This document shows positions 8,171 to 16,738 of a DNA stretch of 52,641 nt, one piece after another (positions within the stretch are counted from its first letter, which is position 1; each line of letters begins with the position of its first letter). The position numbers and the translations under genes are program-made. The stretch is from Myxococcales bacterium (GTDB taxonomy: Bacteria; Myxococcota; Bradymonadia; UBA7976; UBA1532). The stretch lies in contig JACKDM010000033.1 in NCBI GenBank assembly GCA_020633515.1, positions 1 through 52,641 on the forward strand, read 5' to 3'. Under the pieces are notes generated by a model, which made no database searches, was not told the origin of the DNA, and was given only the letters and a program-made list of their open reading frames with translations.

Positions 8171-9546
8171 GCGGAGACCACACCCGCACCCGGGTCTCGA
8201 CCGCCGTCGAGCGCCTGACCACCCACGCCTACACCCTCGAAGTCATCGACGGCCCCGACAAAGGCAAGACGCTCACCACCAAGAGCCGCGTCGTCCGCCT
8301 CGGCACCAGCCCCGAGTGCGAGCTCGACCTCGACGACGACACCACCAGCCGCTTCCACGCCCGCATCGAGGTCGACCCCTTCGGCCACCGCCTCCTCGAC
8401 GAAGACAGCAAGAACGGCACCTTCGTCGGCGACATGCGCGTCCGCGACGTCTACCTCGCCCCCGGCGCCCGGATCCGCATCGGCGGCAACACCCTCCGCT
8501 ACCTCCCCGGCGACGAGGAGGTCGAGATCACGCTCGCCACCACCAACCACTTCGGCAAGATGCTCGGCCAATCCGCCGCCATGCGTGAGATCTTCGCCGT
8601 GCTCGAGCGCGTCGCGCCCACCGACATGACCGTGCTCATCGAAGGCGAGAGCGGCACCGGCAAGGAGCTCGTCGCCGACGCCATCCACCAGCACAGCAAG
8701 CGCGAACGCGGCCCGCTCGTCGTCTTCGACTGCTCCGCCGTCGCGCCCAACCTCATCGAGAGCGAGCTCTTCGGCCACGTCAAAGGCGCCTTCACCGGCG
8801 CCACCGGCAGCCGCGCCGGCGCCTTCGAGCGCGCCCACGGCGGCACCCTCTTCCTCGACGAGCTCGGCGAGCTCCCCCTCGACCTCCAACCCAAGCTCCT
8901 CCGCGCCCTCGAACAGCGCCAGGTCCGCCCCGTCGGCGGCGACCGCCCCATCCAGATCGACGCCCGCATCGTCGCCGCCACCAACCGCAACCTCCAGAAG
9001 GAGGTCGAAGCCGGCAACTTCCGCCAGGACCTCTACTATCGCCTCGCCGTCATCCGCGTCGCGCTCCCCCCGCTCCGCCGCCGCGTCGAAGACATCCCGC
9101 TCCTCGTCCGCCACTTCCTCGGCGACCTCGACCTCGGCGACCGCGACGTCCAGGTCGGCTACGACACCATCCTCAAGCTCCAGCGCCACAAGTGGCCCGG
9201 CAACGTCCGCGAGCTCCGCAACTTCGTCGAACGCGCCGCGCTCCTCGCCACCGACAACCGCCTCGAGACCCGCTACCTCATGCCCCCCAGCTTCGGCGAC
9301 ACCCGCACCGAACAACCCCCCGAAGCCGACAACCCCACCGCCATCGCCCTCGCCGAGCTCGACGTCGACCTCCCCTTCAAGGACGCCAAGGCCCGCCTCA
9401 TCGAGAGCTTCGAGCGCGCCTACTGGGGCAAGCTCCTCGAAAAGACCGGCGGCAACATCTCCGCCGCCGCCCGCGTCGCCGGCATCCACCGCAAGAGCGC
9501 CGAATACCTCCTCAAGAAGCTCGACCTCCGCCCCTCCGACGCCTGA
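8167..9546 (+). CDS. FHA-domain sigma-54-dependent transcriptional activator
   Basis: A 459-aa enhancer-binding protein that couples ATP hydrolysis to open-complex formation by sigma-54 RNA polymerase. An FHA domain replaces the usual receiver domain (about residues 24-115, with RLGTSPECELDL, SRFHARI and DSKNGTFVG). The AAA+ domain has Walker A GESGTGKE (160-167), sigma-54 contact loop GAFTGA (207-212), Walker B TLFLDE, and arginine-finger region YYRLAVIRVALPPLRRR. A Fis-type helix-turn-helix closes the protein (GGNISAAARVAGIHRKSAEY). All key residues are present. The start overlaps the stop of the upstream kinase, suggesting that phosphothreonine from that kinase controls the activator through FHA. 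Such FHA activators are common in myxobacteria. Target promoters are not identified. Confidence 0.97.
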   Translation: MSGDHTRTRVSTAVERLTTHAYTLEVIDGPDKGKTLTTKSRVVRLGTSPECELDLDDDTTSRFHARIEVDPFGHRLLDEDSKNGTFVGDMRVRDVYLAPGARIRIGGNTLRYLPGDEEVEITLATTNHFGKMLGQSAAMREIFAVLERVAPTDMTVLIEGESGTGKELVADAIHQHSKRERGPLVVFDCSAVAPNLIESELFGHVKGAFTGATGSRAGAFERAHGGTLFLDELGELPLDLQPKLLRALEQRQVRPVGGDRPIQIDARIVAATNRNLQKEVEAGNFRQDLYYRLAVIRVALPPLRRRVEDIPLLVRHFLGDLDLGDRDVQVGYDTILKLQRHKWPGNVRELRNFVERAALLATDNRLETRYLMPPSFGDTRTEQPPEADNPTAIALAELDVDLPFKDAKARLIESFERAYWGKLLEKTGGNISAAARVAGIHRKSAEYLLKKLDLRPSDA

Positions 9547-9630
9547 TCGGTCCCCGCGCGGCGCCCTGTCGCAGATTGCCCCGCCCGCCGAATCGTGCGA
9601 TCCTCCCCCGCCCACCGTCCGGGATCGCCG

Positions 9631-10167
9631 ATGCGCCACGCCCCGCTCGCCAGCCTCACGCTCCTCGCGGCCCTCACCGGCTGCGGATCGGAGCGCGAGC
9701 TCTCGGGCGTCTGGCGCCAGACCGCCTGCGAAGACGGCCTCGCCCGCGACGACTGCAGCGGCTTCGTCTACGAGCTCCACATCGGCCGCTACGGCGACGA
9801 CGTCGCCGGCCTCGTCGTCCGCTACGTCTACGACCGCAGCGGCTTCGGCAACTTCCAGCGCCCCCGCGAGTGCGGCTGCTTCTTCATCGAAGGCGGCCGC
9901 GCCACCGACGAGCGCCTCGAGTTCCGCCTCTTCGACACCGGAACGCCCCGCTACCCGCAGCCCGACACCGCCGACCGCGACCTCGCCTGCGCCACCCCCG
10001 ACCTGCTCACCACCTGCACCGGCCGCCAGTTCGTGCTCGAAGGCGACGGCGACACCCTCACCGGCTACACCGACTGCGGCGGCACCGGCGCCCAGCCCAT
10101 CGCCTTCGAACGCGTCGTCGGCCAGGTCCGCACCGAGTGCTACGCCCGCGTCGGCGGCGAACCATGA
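9631..10167 (+). CDS. Hypothetical lipoprotein
   Basis: A 178-aa exported protein. The ATG at 9631 opens a short signal peptide ending in the lipobox LTGC (MRHAPLASLTLLAALTGC), so the mature protein should be lipidated. The body has seven further cysteines, some in pairs (TACEDG, DDCSG, RECGCF), implying disulfides outside the cytoplasm, and beta-rich stretches. No family is recognised. It follows the sigma-54 activator after 84 bases, and its stop overlaps the start of the next gene (ATGA). It belongs with the outer-membrane protein gene downstream. Confidence 0.8.
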   Translation: MRHAPLASLTLLAALTGCGSERELSGVWRQTACEDGLARDDCSGFVYELHIGRYGDDVAGLVVRYVYDRSGFGNFQRPRECGCFFIEGGRATDERLEFRLFDTGTPRYPQPDTADRDLACATPDLLTTCTGRQFVLEGDGDTLTGYTDCGGTGAQPIAFERVVGQVRTECYARVGGEP

Positions 10168-11663
10168 GCCCCGCCGCCCGGCGCCCGCGCCCCCACGCGC
10201 GCCGCCCCGCCACTGCCCGCCAACCCACCGCGGCGCCCCGCCGACGCACGCTCGCGCTCCTCGCCGCGCTCCTCCTCCTCCCCCAAGCCGCGCTCGCCGC
10301 CCCCGCCGGCAGCGACGCCGCCCGCCTCAACGCCGGCCTCCCCCCCGGCTTCCGCCGCCCCCAGATCGTCGTCTACCCCCTCGTCGACCAGCGCCCCCTC
10401 GCGCTCGACGGCCGCGCCGACCCCCCCCCCCCCCCGCCCGCCTGGGACGCCTTCCTCGACGCCCTCCGCGACGCCCCCAACCTCGCCGTCGAGACCCCCG
10501 CGCTCACCGTCCGCGCCCTCACCGACGACCTCGGCTACCGCCGCGCGCTCGAGCTCGCCCAGGCCACCGCCGACCGCGCCTACCGCGACTACCGCGAGGT
10601 CCGCCTCGACGCCGCCGCCGAAGGCTTCGACGCCGCCGTCGACGCCTGGCTCAAGCTCGAACACCACGTCGTCGCCCCCCGCGAAGTCGCCCGCGCCGCC
10701 CTCACCCGCGGCCTCGCGCTCCTCGAAGCCGGCGACCCCGTCGCCGCCGAGCGCGCGCTCCGCCAGGCGCTCCTCATCGACCCCGCGCTCCGCCTCCGCC
10801 CCGGCTACGACCAGCCCCGCGCCATCGAAGCCCTCGACGCCGCCCGCCAGGGCCTCCTCGCCGAAGGCCCCCCCGCGCCCGACGACTTCTCCGCCCGCAC
10901 CCCGCTCCCCCCCCAGCGCGCCCGCGCGTACCTCCTCCGCGCCCGCGTCCTCCCCGACCGCCTCGAAGTCACCCTCCGCTCCGCCGCCGGCGTCAGCGTC
11001 GAGACCGAACCCCTCGACGGCGACCCCATCGACGCCGGCAGCCGCCTCGCCAGCCGCGTCCGCGCCTGCCTCCCCTTCGGCTGGGCCCCCCGCACCGTCG
11101 GCCACCGCGCCCGCCTCTTCCTCGACGCCGGCTTCGACAGCTACGCCTTCGCCCACAACCCCGTCGAAGCCTTCCCCAACGTCGGCGTCGCCGTGCACCT
11201 CAGCTGGCTCGCCGCCGCCCGCCTCAGCCTCGACCTCCACGCCTCGCTCGCCACCGGCGAACGCGACCCCCAGGAGCACCTCCGCCAGGACATCGCCACC
11301 GCCCGCCTCTGGCTCGGCCCCGGCTACGACTGGCAGAGCGACCGCTTCCGCGCCACCGCCCACGTCGGCGTCGAGGTCGCCACCATGAGCCCCGTCGTCC
11401 TCACCACCAACGCCGCCTGCAAGTACTGGCCGCCCGGCGCGCAGGTCCCCCCCGTGCTCTGCGACCACGACACCGACATCGACCGCTTCGACCGCGCCTG
11501 GCTCGTCGGCCCCGCCATCACCCTCGGCGGCACCGTCCGCCTCGTCGACCAGATCTACCTCGCGCTCCGCGTCACCGGCGCCACCTACCTCTTCGAAAGC
11601 GCCGACAACGGCTTCGGCCGCCCCATCGGCGGATCCCTCGCGCTCGGCTACCGCCTCTTCTGA
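10164..11663 (+). CDS. Putative outer-membrane beta-barrel protein with N-terminal periplasmic domain
   Basis: A 499-aa protein translationally coupled to the preceding lipoprotein. Residues 1-27 are very Arg/Pro-rich, then comes a hydrophobic signal segment (TLALLAALLLLPQAALAA); the unusually long basic start leaves the exact initiation site open. The middle is alpha-helical and TPR-like (LTRGLALLEAGDPVAAERALRQALLIDP written as two helices). The last 190 residues alternate like beta strands and end in phenylalanine (ALGYRLF), the usual barrel end for outer-membrane insertion. A 15-base run of C at 10421-10435 lies in the coding frame and encodes most of a Pro6 stretch. No named family is recognised. 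Confidence 0.75.
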   Translation: MSPAARRPRPHARRPATARQPTAAPRRRTLALLAALLLLPQAALAAPAGSDAARLNAGLPPGFRRPQIVVYPLVDQRPLALDGRADPPPPPPAWDAFLDALRDAPNLAVETPALTVRALTDDLGYRRALELAQATADRAYRDYREVRLDAAAEGFDAAVDAWLKLEHHVVAPREVARAALTRGLALLEAGDPVAAERALRQALLIDPALRLRPGYDQPRAIEALDAARQGLLAEGPPAPDDFSARTPLPPQRARAYLLRARVLPDRLEVTLRSAAGVSVETEPLDGDPIDAGSRLASRVRACLPFGWAPRTVGHRARLFLDAGFDSYAFAHNPVEAFPNVGVAVHLSWLAAARLSLDLHASLATGERDPQEHLRQDIATARLWLGPGYDWQSDRFRATAHVGVEVATMSPVVLTTNAACKYWPPGAQVPPVLCDHDTDIDRFDRAWLVGPAITLGGTVRLVDQIYLALRVTGATYLFESADNGFGRPIGGSLALGYRLF

Positions 11664-12005
11664 ACCACCCGACGCGAGGGTTGCGCCCGCCCCCGCCGCC
11701 GCGTTACCGTCGCCCCCGGCGGCCCGGACCACGACGTCCGGCGCCTCATGGCCCGGCTCGCTCGAAGCGGTCCCGGGCGGCATCGGCGATTCGGGACGTG
11801 AAGACGGCCCCCGGGTCGACGGTGACGATGACGCGCAAGCCCGGCTGGCCCCCGTCGGTTCGACCTGTTCGGACCCCATGACGCGGGGCGGCGGCCCGCG
11901 ACGGACTCACCGTCCCCGCCGTTTCAGAAGCCCGAACGACCCGCCGCCCGACAACTTCGTGAGCTGGCCTCTCGGGGAAACCGGGTCACCCCGGGCCGCC
12001 ACCCA
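11664..12005 (+). other. 342-base gap between convergent genes, no gene recognised
   Basis: The only clear structure is a GC-rich hairpin, CCGGAC (11724-11729) with GTCCGG (11736-11741), which could help terminate the upstream gene. Short open frames here have Arg/Pro composition typical of random GC-rich sequence and no convincing ribosome-binding site. No known RNA family was matched. Confidence 0.5.
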
Positions 12006-12641
12006 TCACCCCGCCACCACCGGGTTCCAGAGCGACAGCAACGTCGCCCCATCCGGCCCCACCAACCGCACCTCCACCGACTCCCCCGCCACGATCGGCC
12101 CCACCCCATCCGGCGTCCCCAGCGACACCACGTCCCCCGGCACCAGCGTCATGCAGGCGCTGATCGCCGCCAGCACCTCACCCGGCGTCCACAGCAGATC
12201 ACTCAGCGCCCCATCCTGCCGCAGCGCCCCATCCACCCGGCACTGGATCCGACACCGCCGCCAATCCAGCGCCGGCAGCCGCTCGCTCGCCATCGGGCAG
12301 AACGTATCGAAGCCCTTCGCCCGCGTGAACCGCCCCCCATCCGCCTTCTGCAGATCCCGCGCGGTCACGTCGTTGAGCACCGTCCACCCCGCGATCGCCG
12401 CGAACGCCTCCTCCGCCGACGCCCGCGACAGCCGCCGCCCCACCACCACCGCCACCTCGGCCTCGTGGTGCACCTCCCGGCTCGCCGCCGGCAGCCGGAT
12501 CGCCTCCCCCGGCCCGATCAGCGCCGACGGCGCCTTGAGGAAGTACAACGGCTCGCTCGGCACCGCGTTGCCGAGCTCCTCGGCGTGCTTGCGGAAGCTG
12601 CGGGCGAGGCAGACGATCTTGCCCGGCACGGACGGGAACAT
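12006..12641 (-). CDS. Fumarylacetoacetate hydrolase (FAH) family protein
   Basis: A 211-aa cytoplasmic enzyme resembling the short FAH-domain group (acylpyruvate hydrolase / oxaloacetate decarboxylase, FAHD1-like), which cleaves or decarboxylates beta-keto acids with a bound divalent metal. Seen motifs: YFLKAPSAL, the acidic ligand pair HHEAEVAVVVG, LNDVTARDLQ, the lysine loop RAKGFDTFCP, and LGTPDGVGP. Length is typical for the single-domain group. Of two in-frame ATGs, the one at 12641 has GAGG six bases upstream, while the one at 12647 abuts the same GAGG, so 12641 is preferred. The exact substrate cannot be told from sequence. Confidence 0.93.
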   Translation of the reverse strand: MFPSVPGKIVCLARSFRKHAEELGNAVPSEPLYFLKAPSALIGPGEAIRLPAASREVHHEAEVAVVVGRRLSRASAEEAFAAIAGWTVLNDVTARDLQKADGGRFTRAKGFDTFCPMASERLPALDWRRCRIQCRVDGALRQDGALSDLLWTPGEVLAAISACMTLVPGDVVSLGTPDGVGPIVAGESVEVRLVGPDGATLLSLWNPVVAG

Positions 12642-12716
12642 CGGCATCCTCGAACGATGTGATGGAGGGGGAGAGCGCGCCGCGACGACCGCAGCGCGCG
12701 AGGAGGGCAGGGGACC

Positions 12717-13766
12717 TTACTGGTCCTTCTTCTCGCCGCCGATGCCTTCCGGCGGGATCTTGCAGACGCACTCGGTCACCGAGACCTGCTGGTTGACGGC
12801 CTCGTCGTAGTGCGTCAGGCAGTCGGCCTTGTCCTTGAACTGCACCTCACGCCGCTTCTTCGCGTCGTAGAGGAAGTAGTACTCGCAGTTGATCGGGGTC
12901 ATCTCGACGGCCTTGAAGAACTTGTACTCGCTCGTGGTGGGATCCTTGACCCACAGGTGCTCGGCGACGCTGAACTCGAACGGCTCGTAGCCTTCCTTCT
13001 CGAGGCGGATGGTGTACTGCTGCGAGATGTCGAGGTTCATGATGTTCATCGGCGTCATGCCGACGAGCTGCTTGGCCTCGCCCGCGGCCGGCGCGCCCGC
13101 GGCGCCCTCGGCCCCGGCGGCCGGCGGGGTCGCTGGCTTCTCGCCCCCGCAGCCGGCGTCGCGGGCGGCGTGCCCGCCGCGGTTGCCCTCGGCCCCGGCG
13201 GCCGGCGGCGTCGCGCCCTCGGCCGGCGGCGGCGCCACGGCCGCGGCGACCTCGGCGACGAGCTTCTCGCCATCCTTGATCACCACCGCCTGCGGCGGCT
13301 CGCTCTCGATCCGCAGCACGCCGTACTTCTTCTGCTTCGCGAGCTGCTCGCTGAGGTGCTGCTGCTCGAGCGCCTCGCGCTCGGCCGCCTTGGCGGCGAG
13401 CGTCTCCGGCGACGACACCCGCCGGAGCTGCCAGATCCCGACGCCGGTCGCGGCGATGATGAGCAGGAGCAGGATGAGGTTGAGGGTGTTCGACCCGCTG
13501 GTGCGGTTGGCCTCGTCGGCCACCTCCGCGAGGTCGACCTCTCGATCGGCCGCCTGGGTCAGCATCCGGGTGACGCTGCCGTGATCGTCTTCGACCGGCC
13601 ACAGCTTGGCCGCGATCCGGTCGTAGTCGGGCGGCTCGGGCGCGCTGGCGGACTCGGGCACCACCGGTGCCTCGTCATCGCCGGCCGCGTCGGCGTCGAT
13701 CGCCGCCTCCGCGTCCACCGGCTTCTCGGCCGCCTTTGCTTTGTCGAGCTTGATCTTCTTGGCCAT
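12717..13766 (-). CDS. Single-pass membrane protein with interrupted PEGA-like domain
   Basis: A 349-aa protein. Residues 1-100 are acidic and Ala/Lys-rich and presumably cytoplasmic. A transmembrane helix follows (NLILLLLIIAATGVGIWQL), then a short coiled coil. The outer portion begins like a PEGA domain (GVLRIESEPPQAVVIKDGE), is interrupted by about 60 Ala/Pro/Gly-rich residues, and resumes with QYTIRLEKEGYEPFEFSV. The C-terminal 90 residues contain four cysteines (NCEYY, DCLTHY, ECVCK). Inside the insertion PATPPAAGAEG is repeated 81 bases apart. The ATG at 13766 has GGGAG upstream. PEGA domains are extracytoplasmic and common beside Ser/Thr kinases; no specific function is known here. Confidence 0.8.
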   Translation of the reverse strand: MAKKIKLDKAKAAEKPVDAEAAIDADAAGDDEAPVVPESASAPEPPDYDRIAAKLWPVEDDHGSVTRMLTQAADREVDLAEVADEANRTSGSNTLNLILLLLIIAATGVGIWQLRRVSSPETLAAKAAEREALEQQHLSEQLAKQKKYGVLRIESEPPQAVVIKDGEKLVAEVAAAVAPPPAEGATPPAAGAEGNRGGHAARDAGCGGEKPATPPAAGAEGAAGAPAAGEAKQLVGMTPMNIMNLDISQQYTIRLEKEGYEPFEFSVAEHLWVKDPTTSEYKFFKAVEMTPINCEYYFLYDAKKRREVQFKDKADCLTHYDEAVNQQVSVTECVCKIPPEGIGGEKKDQ

Positions 13767-13809
13767 CGAGTCTCCCGTTCCGACCCACGTCGAACGCCAG
13801 AGGCGACGC

Positions 13810-13838
13810 AGTATGTGGCAACCGGTCCGTGGGTGCAA
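13810..13838 (-). promoter_or_regulatory. Putative promoter of the PEGA-like membrane protein gene
   Basis: On the minus strand TTGCAC (13838-13833), 17-bp spacer, CATACT (13815-13810). The predicted start near 13803 gives a 37-base leader before the ATG at 13766. Confidence 0.55.
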
Positions 13839-13955
13839 CACAAGCGACCGCTGATTCGCGTTTGCGGACGCGGGCGCCGTCGACGGTGCATAACGCTGCG
13901 CCGGACCGCCGGGCAAGTGCGATGAATTGCACCCTGCCCCGCGGCGGCGCTCGTC

Positions 13956-13984
13956 TTGACCATGTAGCAGGCCTCTCATAGACT
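13956..13984 (+). promoter_or_regulatory. Putative promoter of the coiled-coil membrane protein gene
   Basis: TTGACC (13956-13961), 17-bp spacer, TAGACT (13979-13984). Transcription would start near 13991, about 60 bases before the ATG at 14054. It faces away from the promoter at 13810-13838. Confidence 0.55.
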
Positions 13985-14053
13985 CGGGCATCCCCGCGCC
14001 GCGCGGCCTCGCCGGCGCCGGGCAACCATGCGCGCAGGACGGGGTGAGGTCTC

Positions 14054-14902
14054 ATGGCGGCCGAACGCAAGGAAAACTCGGTGCTCTTCACGCTCAAGGA
14101 GCTGAAGGACATCACCGCGGATCAGCCCGATCCCCCGCCGGCCGCCGCGCCGGCCCCCGCCAGCAAGCCCAAGCGCGCGGTGGGCAGCTTCATCGACGAC
14201 GCGGAGTCGCTCCTCGCCGACATCCGCGACAGCGTCGACGAAGAGGCCGCCGCCGAAGCCCGCCGCCTCGAAGAGCAGAAGCGCGCCGCCGAAGAGGCCG
14301 AGCGCCGCCGGATCGAAGACGAAGAGAACCGCCACAAGGCCGAGATGGAAGCCCGGATGGCGGCCGAAGAGGCCCGCCGCCGCGCCGCCGCCGACGAGCG
14401 CGCCGCCAAGGCCGCCGCCATCGACCGCGCCGAGCGCATCGCGCGCGGCGAGATCGTCGACGAGCCCGAGCCCGTCCGCCCCCAGATCATCCAGGCGCAG
14501 GCCCCGCAGGCCCCGCCGAGCCGCGGCACCGGCTTCTACCTCATCGTCGTCGGCCTCCCGGTGCTCTGCCTCACCGCCGTCGCGATCGCGCTGATCATGC
14601 GCCCCGCCGAGCAGCCCACGATCGGCGTCGGCGCCGTCAACACCGCCGCGCTCGCGCCCGCGCCCGCCGCGCCCGCCGCGCCCGCGCTGCCCGTCGCCGC
14701 GCTCGACGAAGAAGAAGACGCCGGCGTGCCCGACGCCGCGCCGCCCGACGCCGAGGTCAAGAAGGTCGCCAAGAAGCCCGGCAAGAAGCCCGGCAAGAAG
14801 GCCACCGCGGCCAACACCGCCGAGGGCGACGACAGCAAGGCGGGCGGCAAGAAGAAGCTCAACATCAACCTCGGCGACGGCAAGGGCGGCATCACCTTCT
14901 GA
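14054..14902 (+). CDS. Coiled-coil single-pass membrane protein of unknown function
   Basis: A 282-aa protein with a distinctive layout. Residues 1-55 hold a Pro/Ala linker after SVLFTLKELKDI. Residues about 60-140 form a long charged coiled coil (EEAAAEARRLEEQKRAAEE and so on). One transmembrane helix follows near 165-185 (FYLIVVGLPVLCLTAVAIALI). The tail is Ala/Pro-rich with lysine repeats (KKPGKKPGKK) and ends LNINLGDGKGGITF. Topology is probably cytoplasmic coiled coil and exported basic tail. No family is recognised. GAGG lies just before the ATG at 14054, and the gene diverges from the PEGA-like protein, whose domain order (cytoplasmic acidic part, TM, outer part) is similar. Confidence 0.8.
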   Translation: MAAERKENSVLFTLKELKDITADQPDPPPAAAPAPASKPKRAVGSFIDDAESLLADIRDSVDEEAAAEARRLEEQKRAAEEAERRRIEDEENRHKAEMEARMAAEEARRRAAADERAAKAAAIDRAERIARGEIVDEPEPVRPQIIQAQAPQAPPSRGTGFYLIVVGLPVLCLTAVAIALIMRPAEQPTIGVGAVNTAALAPAPAAPAAPALPVAALDEEEDAGVPDAAPPDAEVKKVAKKPGKKPGKKATAANTAEGDDSKAGGKKKLNINLGDGKGGITF

Positions 14903-14945
14903 TCGGCCGCCCGCGCCGACGGCCGGTCACCGCCGTGGCGCAGCC

Positions 14946-16697
14946 TCACCGTGCCTCGGCCGCGCCCCCGTCCGCCGCCGCCGCGTCCACCGCGCCGTCT
15001 TTGGCCCCGCCTGCACCGGCCGCCTCACGCGCCAGCGCCTCGGCTGTCGCCCCGAGCGCCGCCAGCGGCACCGCCGCCAGCCGCTCGCCGTCGACCCAGG
15101 TCGGCTGATCGCCCAGCGCCTCGTCCAGCCACCGCTCGATCACCTGCCCCCGCTGCGCCGCCCGCCACGACGCCACCCACGCCGCCTCCTCCGCCGGCCA
15201 GCGCGCCGGATCGGGCGCCTCCCGCGACACCAGCCGCGCCACCACGTAGTCCTGCCGCACCGTCACCACCGGCGTCACCGGATCGGCCGGCGTCAGCGCC
15301 ACCACCGCCGCGTGCAGCGCCGGCGCGAGCCCGATCCCCGGCACCACCGCAGCGCCCGCCGGCGAAAACGGCGTCGTCGTGCTCCGCCGCGCCCGGCTCT
15401 CCGCCACCAGCGCCGTCAGCGCCGCGCCCTCGGGCTCGGCCCGCAGCAGCCGCGCCGCCTCCGCCGCCACCCGCTTCGCCGCCGGCAGCGCGTCGGCCTC
15501 GCGCAGCAGGCTCGCCGCGATCTCGCGCCGCACCCGCGGATCGTCCAGCGGCCGCTTCGTCGCCGGCGCGCGCCCCTCGACCCGGTAGAAGTGCCAGCCG
15601 CCCGGCGTCGCCTCGACCGGCGACAGCGCCCCGACCTCCAGCGCGAACGCCGCCGGCAGCCGCGCCCGCGTCACCGTCAACCGCCCCTCGCGCCGCGCCT
15701 CCCGCGGCGGCGCCTCGGCTGCGATCACCGCCTCGATCGCCTCCCCGCCCGCGACCCGCGCCCGCAACGCCTCCGCCCGCGCCTTCGCCGCCGCGCGCGC
15801 CGCCGGGCTCGCGTCCGGCTCGACCGGCACCAGCACCCGCCGCAGAAACGCCCGCTCCGGCGCCTCGAAGAGCGCCCGGTTCTTCTCGTAGAACGCCGCC
15901 ATCTCGCCCGCCCGCGCCGAGACCGCCGCGTCGATCTCGCCCGGCGCCGGCACCCGCGGTACCCGGATCACGTCGAGCACCAGCCGGGTGTGCGCGAGCG
16001 TCCACGCCTCGCGCAGCGCCGCCTCGTCGACCGCGTCGAGCAGCGCCTCGGCCAGCTTCGCCGACTCCAGGATGTCGAGCGCCACCCGCCGCACCCGCTC
16101 GACCGGCGCCTCGAAGCGCGCCGCGAGCCGCGCGTCGAGCAGCTCGGCGTCGAGCGCCTCCGCCGCCGCGACCTGCTCCGGCGTCGGCGCCGCGTCGAGC
16201 CGGTGCCCCACCGCCGCGAGCCGCAGCAGCTCGTCGAGCCGCGCCGGATCGACCGCCAGCCCGCGCCGCGCCACCTCGCCCCGCACCACCCGCCGCTCGA
16301 GCGCGTCGATCAGCACCCGCCGCCGCAGCCCCGCGTCGCGCAGCGCGCCGAGCGGTGCCGCCTCGCCGCGCCGCCAGCGCTGGAGCACCCGCGCCTCCTC
16401 GACCGCCGCCCGCAGCCCCTCCACGTCGAGCGACACCGGCCCCGCCCGCCCGAGCACCGACGGATCGTGCTCGGGGGCCGGCGCCCGCGCGTCGCGCAGC
16501 CGGGCGTCGCGCAGCCGGGCGTCGCGCAGCCCGGCGTCGACCGCCGCGCCCGTCTCGCCCGAGCGCGCCCGATCCTCGCCCGACCGGCAGCCGCCGACCG
16601 CCACGAGGGCGAGCGACAGCGCCAAAGTCGGGCGCCTCGAACCGAAAACATGCTTCAAAGGGAAAGTCTTGTCGCCGCGAGGACCCTGTGATATCAA
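14946..16697 (-). CDS. PpiC-type peptidyl-prolyl isomerase lipoprotein (SurA/PrsA-like)
   Basis: A 583-aa exported protein. The N-terminus contains a signal peptide ending in lipobox VGGC, a tandem RDARL linker, then a helical SurA/PrsA-like N-domain (VLQRWRRGE, LIDALERRVVRGEVARRG). A PpiC-like rotamase region follows (RAFLRRVLVPVEPDAS, ARVAGGEAIEAVIAAE, EVGALSPVEATPGGWHFYRVEG). A second, weaker PpiC-like unit is suggested by VPGIGLAPALHAAVVAL and TVRQDYVVARLVSRE. Such proteins chaperone outer-membrane or secreted proteins in the periplasm. The start is unclear: the in-frame starts before the signal peptide are TTG codons at 16697 and again just before KHVFGSRR. Convergent with the coiled-coil gene. 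Confidence 0.82.
   Translation of the reverse strand: MISQGPRGDKTFPLKHVFGSRRPTLALSLALVAVGGCRSGEDRARSGETGAAVDAGLRDARLRDARLRDARAPAPEHDPSVLGRAGPVSLDVEGLRAAVEEARVLQRWRRGEAAPLGALRDAGLRRRVLIDALERRVVRGEVARRGLAVDPARLDELLRLAAVGHRLDAAPTPEQVAAAEALDAELLDARLAARFEAPVERVRRVALDILESAKLAEALLDAVDEAALREAWTLAHTRLVLDVIRVPRVPAPGEIDAAVSARAGEMAAFYEKNRALFEAPERAFLRRVLVPVEPDASPAARAAAKARAEALRARVAGGEAIEAVIAAEAPPREARREGRLTVTRARLPAAFALEVGALSPVEATPGGWHFYRVEGRAPATKRPLDDPRVRREIAASLLREADALPAAKRVAAEAARLLRAEPEGAALTALVAESRARRSTTTPFSPAGAAVVPGIGLAPALHAAVVALTPADPVTPVVTVRQDYVVARLVSREAPDPARWPAEEAAWVASWRAAQRGQVIERWLDEALGDQPTWVDGERLAAVPLAALGATAEALAREAAGAGGAKDGAVDAAAADGGAAEAR
16489..16533. repeat. 15-bp tandem repeat, three copies
   Basis: The unit GCGTCGCGCAGCCGG occurs at 16489-16503, 16504-16518 and (one mismatch) 16519-16533. 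It lies in the PpiC-type gene and encodes the RDARL repeats of the linker after the lipidated cysteine. A 15-bp unit keeps the frame, so copy number could vary without breaking the protein. Confidence 0.9.
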
Positions 16698-16738
16698 GCC
16701 GGGCCCTTCTGTCAGTCAAGGAACACAACGAGGCTGTT

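Noticed and set aside
11800..11880. GTTCGACC and GCGCAAGCC elements recalling a tRNA T-loop or a c-di-GMP (GEMM) riboswitch
   Set aside because: The remaining stems and loops of either RNA class could not be found around them.
11681..11881. 66-codon Arg/Pro-rich frame in the gap after the barrel protein gene
   Set aside because: No ribosome-binding site, no motif, random-like composition.
11878..12810. 310-codon plus-strand frame starting MTRGGGPRRTHRP
   Set aside because: It runs antisense through the FAH-family gene, which has clear motifs and a Shine-Dalgarno; the frame itself has none.
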